From Lottia gigantea (taxonomy: Eukaryota > Mollusca > Gastropoda > Lottiidae): a stretch of 64,000 bases of DNA. Position 1 is the first letter of the stretch, and every line of letters starts with the position of its first letter. The DNA lies in NCBI RefSeq assembly GCF_000327385.1, contig NW_008710566.1, positions 679,412-743,411 of the forward strand, written 5' to 3'. The position numbers and the translations under genes were made by a program. Below, one piece after another: positions 35,290 to 45,434 of the stretch. A model generated the notes under the pieces. It did no database searches. It was not told the DNA's origin and worked only from the letters and a program-made list of their open reading frames with translations.

Positions 35290-38200
35290 ATGAAAGAGCA
35301 GCGTCTATTTAACAGTTTATTTAACATATTGAGGCGTACTCCGTACACATGCTCATGTCGCACATATTCAACTCATGAAAATCCTTTCGGAATAAAGGTG
35401 TCACGCTTTATTTATTTATCTTTTTTTTGTTTGAACAATTTGAACAATGTATGCGGCAGGGTGTTCTTCAGAATAATCCAGACCACAGTTAAATAGCTAT
35501 GGCTTGTTTCCTTAGGGATGATTTATAATAATATTCATGTTAAAGTGATACTACATCTTAGAATAAACATAAAATTTTAAAAATTTAAACTTGGCCAATA
35601 AGAGCACATATTTATCAGATATATGATAAAGCGTTTTTCAATAATTACTTAGTTTTATGAATTTTCCAATTTTCTAGATTTTACAGGGATTTTGTTGTAA
35701 CTTTATGACACCAGGTAAGTTCTCTGATGAATATATACTCATATTGACCATTCTTAAGAATTAAATTTTATGTTCATTCTAAGACGTAGTATCACTTTAA
35801 AGGGGCAACACATGAACATTTCAGGGAAGCAGAATGAGAACGGGTGGGATTTAGATGCATTCTCTTTTATTAATCCAACTGACAAATAAAATTAAACCTT
35901 AAGCTTTAGAATTACTTTATAACCAAAAATATATGGACTGTCTGTAGGCTACAATACACACCAAGTACTCTCTTTTGTCCAAAGTTATAAAAATTGACAT
36001 TTTATTTAAGGATAAGCCACCCACAGGCGAAGTTAGAGTTCGAGGCCTGCCACAGAAGTTAGAAATAGCAGGCGTGAATCATGTTATATTGGTGGCTTCA
36101 GGAAAAGGTGGAGTGGGCAAATCAACTACAGCAGGTAACTTCCCTTTTAATTCCGAACTTCCCTTTTAATTTTGTTAAGCGATATAGATAGCTTTTATAG
36201 AGCTTTATCAACTGTCAAAGTAAATAGGGGTATTAAGATAACTATATAGAAAGCTGAAATTGAGCTCTCTTTGCTGGTAATTCAATTAATAAGATGACTA
36301 TATAGATAGCTGAAATTGAGCTCTTTCAGCTGATAAAGTCAATTATGTAGATGACCATACATATAGCTAAAATTGAGCTCTTTCAGATGGTAAAGTCAAT
36401 TATTAAGATAACTATATAGAAAGCTGAAATTGAGCTCTCTTTGCTGGTATAGTCAATTATTAAGATGACTATATAGATAGCTGAAATTGAGCTCTTTCAG
36501 CTGATAAAGTCAATTATGTAGATGACCATACATATAGCTAAAATTGAGCTCTTTCAGATGGTAAAGTCAATTATTAAGATAACTATATAGAAAGCTGAAA
36601 TTGAGCTCTCTTTTCTGGTATAGTCAATTATTAAGATGACTATATAGATAGCTGAAATTGAGCTCTTTCAGCTGATAAAGTCAATTATGTAGATGACCAT
36701 ACATATAGCTAAAATTGAGCTCTTTCAGATGGTAAAGTCAATTATTAAGATAACTATATAGATAGCTGAAATTGAGCTCTCTTTGCTGGTAAAGTCAATA
36801 TTTGGATGACTATATTAATAGCTTAAATTGAGCTCTCTTTGCTGGTAAAGTCAATATTTGGATGACTATATTAATAGCTAAAATTGAGCTCTATCAGCTG
36901 GTCGAGTCAATATCTAAAAAAAACTATACAGATAACTGAAATTGAGCTCTATCAGCTGTGTATTGACCTGACCATAAATCTGTTTTGTATTTCAGTGAAT
37001 TTGGCTCTAGCTCTACAGTCCAATGAACAGGTAACTATAAGTTTTATTAAACACAGATTCATAACCTATGCAGCCTTTTCTTTTACCATTTTCTGGCCAT
37101 TTTCTGTCTCTGTAGAGCATCTGTGGACCACAAACAGTGTTGGGGTTGGGCCCCCTCTCCTGGATTTTTTTTTGTAACATCCTCAATGACCCTTCTGTAG
37201 GTCAATTTAATGCCTGTTAATGGAAGTTTAAAGATGTTCAGTCTGTAGTTGATGCTGTTTCACCCATGTATATATTACTGGTTGCTTAGTTTGATTCTGA
37301 TTTTATTCTTTGATACATCTTTTAATTTTTTTTTTTTTCTGGGTTGAGGGCCTCGTATAGGCCCTGTTGACATGGTTCGACCAGTTCATATGGTAGTTTA
37401 GCCACTTATCACAAAATTAAATACAAATCCGTGGATTGAAATTTCAAGTTTTCATTGATGAACTTGGGATTGTTCTTTACAGACATTTCAGCCTGCTTTT
37501 GCCTCTGTGCATTCATTTCATATTTTTTCATTTGTCAGGATAAAAAAGTTGGACTACTGGATGCTGATGTTTATGGTCCGTCCCTACCTACAATGATGAA
37601 TTTACATGGTGAACCAACCCTTGATTCAAGTATGTACATCTTTTTAACTAGGAATACTGAATTCAGCAGCTGAATTTTAGTACGAGAGAAGCAAACTGAA
37701 AAGTGTCTAGTTGTACAATAATGTGAGACGCCATGTGCTATAGACTGTGCACGTTATAAAGATTAAGAGACAGTTTGAAGTAAAGAATTTCACTCAATAT
37801 ACACTGCATTGCTTGTCCATAATAATCAAATAAGTAACAAATGAAAATGGGAAATCTTGCCAAATTTTATAATTGTTTGTTCGTTTAAGTGGCTCTATCA
37901 ATTTATTTTCAGAAAATTTAATGGTACCATTGATGAACTATGGTATAAAATGGTGAGCAATTTCATTTTTATAAGCCCACAATTAAAGAATGAATGTGGA
38001 TCTTGTTATCGTTATGGGGAAATAAAAACTGGTTTATCATGTGACAAGACGTACATGACACGCTTCGCCGGGTAATTTGTCTTGTCACATGATAAACCAG
38101 CGTTTATTTCCCCATAACGATAACAAGATCCACATTCATTCCTTATATTTACATTGGTTTATCTTTTCTGATAAAATCGACAATATGTTCTATTTTTTAA

Positions 38201-41200
38201 TTGTAAAAATACCCTAAACCGTTGTTGCTTATTTCACCTTATCTGTCAATCAAGTTAACGGCCCCGCCCCTCCCTTTCAAAATCGCTTTCCAACTCTAGG
38301 TAAAATACTTGGGTCAATCCTTGTTTTAGTTTTCGATGTATTCATATGCCTTATTGTCACGTGACAAACTACAGTTATTGAAAAATAAACACCGGTTTGG
38401 CTAACTGGTTTATTGAAGGGAGTGATAGTAGAAATGTTAATATTCTCACATGATCAATATAAACATTGATTGTTAAACACAAGATTTAGTCATAATTTCT
38501 GTTTTTATGAAGCTAGCACACTCTCTCTCACTCTTTAAATTTCAGTATGTCAATGGGGTTTTTAGTTGATGAAACTTCGGCTGTAGTTTGGCGAGGTTTG
38601 ATGGTTATGTCAGCTATACAGAAATTGTTAAGACAGGTTGGTAATTTGTATTGAGTATTAAGTTTGTTTAGAATGAATGATATGCCCAGATGTTGAAACT
38701 AAAACTAAGTGTTTAGAAAGTCTCTTTACAATCCCGTTAATAACTGTCTGTATATTTTAGTGTCTATCTGGTGATAGATAGGGACTTTCTGTGCATTGCA
38801 GTGTCTATCTAGTGTTAGATAAGGACTTTCTGTATATTTGATACTGATAGATAAGGACTTTCTGTATATTAGATACTGATAGATAAAGACTTTCTGTATA
38901 TTTGATACTGATAGACAAGGACTTTCTGTATATTAGATACTGATAGATAAAGACTTTCTGTATATTTGATACTGATAGACAAGGACTTTCTGTATATTTG
39001 ATACTGATAGATAAGGACTTTCTGTATATTTGATACTGATAGATAAATACTTTCTGTATATTTGATATTGATAGATAAGGACTTTCTGTATATTTGATAC
39101 TGATAGATAAGGACTTTCTGTATATTTGATACTGATAGATAAATACTTTCTGTATATTTGATACTGATAGATAAGGACTTTCTGTATATTTGATATTGAT
39201 AGATAAGGACTTTCTGTATATTTGATACTGATAGATAAGGACTTTCTGTATATTTGATACTGATAGATAAATACTTTCTGTATATTTGATACTGATAGAT
39301 AAGGACTTTCTGTATATTTGATATTGATAGATAAGGACTTTCTATATATTTGATACTGATAGATAAGGACTTTTTGTATATTTGATACTGATAGATAAGG
39401 ACTTTCTGTATATTTGATATTGATAGATAAGGACTTTCTGTATATTTGATACTGATAGATAAGGACTTTCTGTATATTTGATATTGATAGACAAGGACTT
39501 TCTGTATATTTGATATTGATAGATAAAGACTTTCTGTATATTTGATACTGATAGACAAGGACTTTCTGTATATTTGATATTGATAGATAAGGACTTTCTG
39601 TATATTTGATATTGATAGATAAGGACTTTCTGTATATTTGATACTGATAGATAAGGACTTTTTGTATATTTGATACTGATAGATAAAGACTTTCTGTATA
39701 TTTGATATTGATAGATAAGGACTTTCTGTATATTTGATACTGATAGATAAAGACTTTCTGTATATTTGATATTGATAGATAAGGACTTTCTGTATATTTG
39801 ATACTGATAGATAAAGACTTTCTGTATATTTGATAGTTTTAGATAAGGACCTCTGTATATTTGATAGTGTTAGTTAGGGACTTTCTGTATATTTGATACT
39901 GATAGATAAGGACTTTCTGTATATTTGATTGTGTTAGATAGGGACTTTCTGTATATTTGAAAGTGTTAGATAAGGACTTTCTGTATATTTGAAAGTGTTA
40001 GATAAGGACTTTCTGTATATTTGATATTGATAGATAAATACTTTCTGTATATTTGAAAGTGTTAGATAAGGACTTTCTGTATATTTGAAAGTGTTAGATA
40101 AGGACTTTCTGTATATTTGAAAGTGTTAGATAAGGACTTTCTGTATATTTGATACTGATAGATAAGGACTTTCTGTATATTTGAAAGTGTTAGATAAGGA
40201 CTTTTTGTATATTTAATATTGATAGATAAGGACTTTCTGTATATTGTAGGTAGCATGGGGTCCTCTAGACTATTTAGTGGTTGATATGCCTCCAGGAACA
40301 GGAGATACACAACTTTCTATATCTCAGAATATACCAGTATCAGGTAAGTTCCAAGACATCACTGTGGCATTTGGCATTCAAGTCAAGCGGTGCCATTATC
40401 TGTTTTTTTCTGAAATAACAGGAGCCAGGAATTGTGTAAATAGAAGCAATCTTGATGTCTAGCTTGTGCCTACCTTGTTAAAGGGAGACAAAAGTGTTTT
40501 TCTAGCCTTTGTATGTGTATCAGAGACACTTATAGCTTCTATTTACACCTTTCTGATTTTCTAGTCTTTATATGTGTATCAGAGACACTTAAAGCTTCTA
40601 TTTACACGATTCTGATTTTCTAGTCTTTGTATGTGTATCAGAGACACTTATAGCTTCTATTTACACCATTCTGATTTTCTCTTCTCTGTATGTGTAACAT
40701 TGGCTATACTTGATTTTGACTGTTTTTAGGAGCTGTTATAGTGACCACCCCCCAGGATGTGGCGTTAGCAGATGCTAGAAGAGGGGCAGAGATGTTCAAA
40801 AAGGTGAACATCCCTTTACTTGGCATAGTCCAGAACATGTCGGTCTTCGTGTGCAGTAATTGTGGTCATCACGAGCATATTTTTGGTCATGATGGAGCTT
40901 TGGCTGTAGCTCAAGACATCCAGACAGAAATTTTAGGTAATTTTAGATATTTTTGCACATTAGTCATGTCTTTATAAAGCAAAATGTTTCAAAGCATTTG
41001 TAGAAATTTGTTGTTTTCTACTAAAAGAGTGTTTGTTTGTTTTCATGGTTTGAATCATCTTTGGAGGCAGGGCCGGGTGATATTGCTTAAAGTGGATATC
41101 ACAATATGAAGCATAAAAATATCACAATATTTATGAAGTATGGTTTTAACTGTTTTTTTGGAACCACATGATGTTTTTTTTTTTCTATCTTAAAATTTCT

Positions 41201-44073
41201 AATGTAAGAAAAAAACAATAAATATTTCTAAAAAAAACAAAAAAAACATCCCAGTCTTGAATATCATAAAGATAAAGAGTTTTTCTATTTAATATTTTGT
41301 AGATATTCGACTATATATCATGATAACTACCATATATCATGATATGATGATAATTCCACATTATATTTTAATAAGGCGATATTACTAACAATATGAATTC
41401 CTATACTGGTATTTATCATAATACAGGTATATCGCCTAGTCCTACAGGGATTTGTGTAAATGTCTTTGTTACATATTTATTTACCGGTATTTATTTACGT
41501 TCAATTCATCCATCTTAAAATCTCAAGGGTTGTGAGTCATTTTCAACCTTTAACCTTTGATACAGACAAATATTTTAATTACTTTAACATTTGTTGATTT
41601 TAATGAATGAATCTTGAATTATTGAACTATGATTGCAATAAGCCACGCCCCTTTTCCAATAAAAATAAAGGACTGTGATTCACTTTCAATAAGGCAGTGC
41701 ATTTAAATCAATAAAGGCGAACTTGGGTTGGGTATTGATTACCAAATTGCGAATGATTATTGATGGCATAATACCGATCAATAATCAATTAATAATCGAA
41801 ATATTTTAAGGGAGAAATCTTCCAAATACTAAATAAAAATCATGGGTTTTATTATGCGTCATAGAAGTATTATTATTGTTTTGATCGGTTGTTATCGTTT
41901 AATGTGGGTAAGTGATGTGCTGAAGGGAAACTATGTGCAAGAATGACCAGTTATCAGGTACACAGGAGAAAATATGAGGTTGTACGGAGCCCCTTAGATG
42001 CAATTTTCCGTACTTTTATAAAATATTTCGTTATTTCGTTTTATCGAATAACTTCTTTCGTTTAAATGAATTAATTATTTCGTAATATTTCATAAAAGTA
42101 CGGAAAATTGCACCTTACGGGCTCCTTAACCTTGACATTTTTAATCAATTATGTATTTCAATTTTCAAAAGGCTAAAGAAATTTAAAAGTTAAAGTGATA
42201 CTACGTCTTAGAATTAACATAAAATTGAAGATTTTTAAACTTGGCCAATAAGAGCCAGTAGATATACCTGGTGTCATAAATAACATAACAGGATCCTTAT
42301 ATAATCCGATAAATCCAAAAAACTTAATAATTATCCATAAATATGCAATTAACTATTGAAAAACGTTTAATATTAAGATTAAGCGTTTTTCAATAATTAC
42401 TTAGTTATATGAATTTTCCAATTTTCTAGATTTTACAGGGATTCTGTTGTAACTTTATGACACCAGGTAAGTTCACTGATGAATATATACTCATATTGAC
42501 CATTTCGAGAACTTAAGTTTTATGTTCATTCTAAGACGTAGTTTCACTTTAAAAAACATAGGCAATATATAACAACAAGATAAGAGTAAAAATATTGTGA
42601 TTAAAAATTAGCAAGCATGACACGGCAGATAGATGTTTGACTTGATTATTTGTCAAAGTTCCACAGAGTAAGCAATTGATCAGGGGGTTTTAAAGGAATG
42701 CTACCTCTTAGAATGGTCATAAAATTTAAATGCTCAAACTTGCTCAATAAGTGTTTATTTTCATCAGTTGGATTTACCTAGTACCATGACTAAAGAATAG
42801 AATCTCTATATAACACGATATATCCATTAAACTAATGAACTATTGAAAAACGTTTCTAAGCATGTTTCAAGATTACTTAGTTTAATGCATGATTACTTAG
42901 TTTAATGCATGATTACTTAGTTTTATGGATTATAGAGAGATTCTGTTGTATAGTTTTGACAACATGTAAGTCCACTGATGAACAAAGACTTATTTTGACC
43001 AAGTTTAACAAGTAGACAGGTTGATAAGTTTCTATCTACTAGAAAGTAGAATATAGAAAATCTATTATTGATAATATCAAATTTATTTCAATCACCTTTA
43101 ATATAAATTGAACCATGTAACATTAATAAGCGCCCACATTGAACTGTGAATATATATTGTCTCCATGGGCCCTGCTAGTCCATCCAGCTGTCCATATTTT
43201 ATGTACACACTTAGGTTGAGTTGAATAGAACCTTAGTGTGGATGTATATTGATGAGATCTCACTCACTTCAGATTTACTCCATTTCATTTCAATACTGTA
43301 CAGAACAGTTGGATAAAAAACTCCATTTCATTTCATTATTGTACAGAACATTAGGATATAAAACTCCATTTCATTTCATTAATGTACAGAACATTATGAT
43401 ATAAAACACCATTTCATTTCATTAGTTCAATAAGATACAGAACATTAGGATATAAAACACCATTTCATTTCATTAATGTACAGACATTTGGATATAAAAC
43501 TCCAATTCATTTCATTAATGTACAGAACATTAGGATATAAAACATCATTTCATTTCATTAATGTACAGAACATTGGGATAGAAAACTCCATTTCATTTCA
43601 TTAATGTACAGAACATTAGGATATAAAACATCATTTCATTTCATTAATGTACAGAACATTAGGATATAAAACTCCATTTCATTTCATTAATGTACAGAAC
43701 ATTAGGATATAAAACTCCATTTCATTTCATTAATGTACAGAACATTAGGATATAAAACACCATTTCATTTCATTAGTTCAATAAGATACAGAACATTAGG
43801 ATATAAAACTCCATTTCATTTCACTAGTCTAATAAGATACAGAATAGTAGGATATAAAACACCATTTCATTTCATTAGTTCAATAAGATACAGAACAGTA
43901 GGATATAAAACATATTTAATTTGATGTATTTTTTAGGTGATGTGCCTTTAACCAAGTCCATAAGAATAAGCTGTGATGAAGGGGCCCCTATTGTTATATC
44001 CCAACCAGACAGCCCACAGGCATTGGTGTATAAAGACATAGCTAGAAAAATATGTGGCAAGCTTTGCAGTTGA
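35290..44073 (+). CDS. NUBPL: Mitochondrial Fe-S P-loop ATPase NUBPL (IND1), 308 aa
   Basis: Exons 35290-35397, 36011-36134, 36996-37030, 37539-37629, 37913-37952, 38546-38636, 40250-40343, 40730-40936, 43937-44073; GT-AG with matching phases. NUBPL delivers [4Fe-4S] clusters for respiratory complex I assembly in the matrix. The N-terminus ([20 protein letters not shown]) is Arg-rich and lacks acidic residues after Glu3, as in mitochondrial presequences. The deviant Walker [11 protein letters not shown] is at residues 66-75, followed by [30 protein letters not shown] and [10 protein letters not shown]. The cluster-binding CxxC is C236-S-N-C239. It ends [12 protein letters not shown]; length compares with 319 aa in human. 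All key residues are present, so it looks functional. Introns 2, 6, 7 and 8 hold tandem arrays next to their 3' splice sites. Confidence 0.96.
35540..35800. mobile_element. Family C MITE with internal deletion
   Basis: Both ends are intact (TTAAAGTGATACTACATCTT and GTAGTATCACTTTAA) but the middle ~100 bp is missing relative to 14937-15299. It lies in NUBPL intron 1. Confidence 0.8.
36180..36962. repeat. 57-bp tandem array with 171-bp three-unit higher order
   Basis: Monomers start GCTGAAATTGAGCTCT or GCTAAAATTGAGCTCT at 36253, 36309, 36366, 36423, 36480, 36537, 36594, 36651, 36708 and 36765. Types alternate A (CTCTTTGCTGG), B (TTTCAGCTGATAAAG), C (TTTCAGATGGTAAAG) for three full rounds, then decay. 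The array fills about 90% of NUBPL intron 2 and ends about 34 bp before the exon 3 acceptor. Confidence 0.9.
37988..38141. other. Near-perfect 63-bp inverted repeat with 28-nt loop
   Basis: The left arm 37988-38050 (starts GAATGAATGTGGATCTTGTT) and the right arm 38079-38141 match as inverted copies at 61 of 63 positions by eye. It begins 36 bp after the NUBPL exon 5 donor and would fold into a long intronic RNA hairpin. It is either a young foldback MITE or a hairpin of use; no second copy lies in the window. Confidence 0.85.
38757..40246. repeat. 32-bp tandem array, ~45 copies, up to the exon 7 acceptor
   Basis: The unit is GATACTGATAGATAAGGACT + TTCTGTATATTT, with GATATTG, GATAGTG and GAAAGTG variants. 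The first units near 38757 are looser (TAGTGTCTATCTGGTG). The last unit runs straight into GTAG at the 3' splice site of NUBPL exon 7 (40250). Because three units make 96 bp, minus-strand frames (SISIKYTES..., YQYQIYRKS...) stay open by chance. Confidence 0.93.
40495..40692 (-). repeat. 59-bp array, three copies, family A-derived
   Basis: Three copies of TGTATGTGTATCAGAGACAC + TTATAGCTTCTATTTACACC..., the inverse of the unit at 51725-54110. It ends about 38 bp before the NUBPL exon 8 acceptor. Confidence 0.88.
41986..42125. mobile_element. Family E palindromic MITE, short copy
   Basis: Ends GGAGCCCCTTAGATGCAATT and AATTGCACCTTACGGGCTCC with inner ACTTTTATAAAATATTTCG. It is about 90 bp shorter than the copy at 3098-3331. 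Confidence 0.85.
42190..42552. mobile_element. Family C MITE, full length
   Basis: 363 bp, same length and ends as 14937-15299 (TTAAAGTGATACTACGTCTT ... TTTCACTTTAA). It lies in NUBPL intron 8. Confidence 0.87.
42690..43010. mobile_element. Family C variant subfamily
   Basis: Starts TTAAAGGAATGCTACCTCTT and shares ATGGTCATAAAATTTAAATG, GGATTTACCTAGTACCATGA and GATTCTGTTGTATAGTT with 31040-31310. A short local triplication of TTAATGCATGATTACTTAG occurs at 42880-42925. Confidence 0.65.
43265..43917. repeat. SINE-tail-derived tandem array, 38-47-bp units
   Basis: The unit is GTACAGAACATTAGGATATA + AAACTCCATTTCATTTCATTA, about 16 copies. It is nearly the 3' tail of the SINE at 6856-7216 (GTGCAGAAAAGTAGGACGTA + AAACTCCATTCATTTCATTT). 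It ends about 20 bp before the NUBPL exon 9 acceptor (43936). Confidence 0.9.
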
Positions 44074-44250
44074 TTGTTCACAGGCATTTGTTAATAATGA
44101 AAACAGAAAGAAATTGGCATTAGAAATTTGTTATAATCCACAGGCATTGGTTTATAATGAAATGAGTGGAAAGAATTGACAATGGAAATCTTTATTAGTC
44201 CTTAGACTTGGTTTTTTTTTATGAAAGTAGAAACTGGATAGAGCAAATTA
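44074..44250 (+). other. NUBPL 3' flank
   Basis: Follows the TGA; contains two short copies of TCCACAGGCATTGG / TTCACAGGCATTTG echoing the end of the coding exon (CCCACAGGCATTGGTGTATA), as if the last exon's end had been locally duplicated. No AATAAA seen. Confidence 0.4.
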
Positions 44251-44745
44251 TGCTCTATCAGCTGTTAAAGTAGATATTGAGATACAGCTGAAATCAAGCT
44301 CTATCAGCTGTTAAAGTAGATATTAAGATACAGCTGAAATTAAGTTCTATCAGTTGTTAAAGTAGATATTGAGATACAGCTGAAACCAAGCTCTATCAGC
44401 TGTTAAAGTAGATATTGAGATACAGCTGAAATTAAGTTCTATCAGCTGTTAAAGTAGATATTGAGATACAGCTGAAATCAAGCTCTATCAGCTGTTAAAG
44501 TAGATATTGAGATACAGCTGAAATTAAGTTCTATCAGCTGTTAAAGTAGATATTAAGATACAGCTGAGAGTGAATAACTAGATGTCTTTACAGAAAGCTT
44601 GAATTGAGCTTTATCAGTTGTAAAGTAAATATTTAGATCACTATACAGATAGCTGAAATTGGGCTTCATCAGATGGTTAAGTATATATTTAGACGAGTAA
44701 ACAGACAGCTTAAATAGTTTTGTCGCCTAGTGAAGTCAGTATTAA
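44251..44745. repeat. 46-bp tandem array related to the intron 2 array
   Basis: The unit is AGATACAGCTGAAATTAAGT + TCTATCAGCTGTTAAAGTAGATATTG, about 7 copies, then decayed copies to 44745. The GCTGAAAT...AGCTCTATCAGCTG...AAAGT words match the 57-bp monomers at 36180-36962. Confidence 0.88.
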
Positions 44746-44756
44746 GATGACTATAC

Positions 44757-45089
44757 GAATGAACATAAAATTTAATTCTCAAGAATGGTCAATATGAGTA
44801 TATATTCATCAGTGAACTTACCTGGTGTCATAAAGTTACAACAGAATCCCTGGAAAATTGGAAAATTCATAAAACTAAGTCATTATTGAAAAATGCTTAA
44901 TCATAATATTAAGCGTTTTTCAATAGTTTATTGCATTTTTATTAAGTTTTTTTGGATTTATCGGATTATATAAGGATCCTGTTATGTTATTTATGACACC
45001 AGGTATATCTACTGATGAATATTTGCTCTTATTGGCCAAGTTTAAATTTTTTGAAATTTTATGTTAATTAAGACTTAGTATCACTTTAA
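44757..45089. mobile_element. Family C MITE, left end missing
   Basis: Begins inside the left arm at GAATGAACATAAAATTTAAT and ends with TAGTATCACTTTAA. 45090-45434 is AT-rich with nothing recognised. Confidence 0.8.
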
Positions 45090-45434
45090 ATGAGCTAATG
45101 AGTTCATTAGTCTGGTAATTAGATATTTATATTTTTTTTAAAAGAATTTTGCTGAAGGCCGTGTACTAATTTTACACAGAAATTCCAAAGATTTGAATTG
45201 AAGTGAGGTAACAATTCAATGAAAATATAAAGGATTCATTTTTTTTAAATTTTGAATTGAAACTACAGGCTATTCATTTGTGTTAGAAGTTTTAATTAAA
45301 GTTAAATTTCAAAGAAAATTGACAATTTTCAACTTTTTATTTTTATGAATAGGTCATTATATTATATTAAACATCATTTTCTGCAAAGAAAATTGTCAAA
45401 TGTTACATTTCGATGAATATAGATTTTCCAAACA

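Larger units (their letters stand above)
40937..43264. other. NUBPL intron 8, left part
   Basis: No exon found. The content is a TATCATGATA-rich AT stretch (41280-41440), a family E copy, a family C copy, a diverged family C variant and a short scrap of the GGGCCCTGCTAGTCC repeat at 43130-43220. The sequence between them (41450-41980) is AT-rich and unrecognised. Confidence 0.5.

Noticed and set aside
36253-36821. Alpha-satellite-like 171-bp repeat
   Set aside because: The length match is coincidence; the array is short, intronic and made of 57-bp monomers.
38869-39558. 229-codon minus-strand frame (SISIKYTES repeats)
   Set aside because: By-product of the 32-bp array in NUBPL intron 6; no start context, splice sites or family match.
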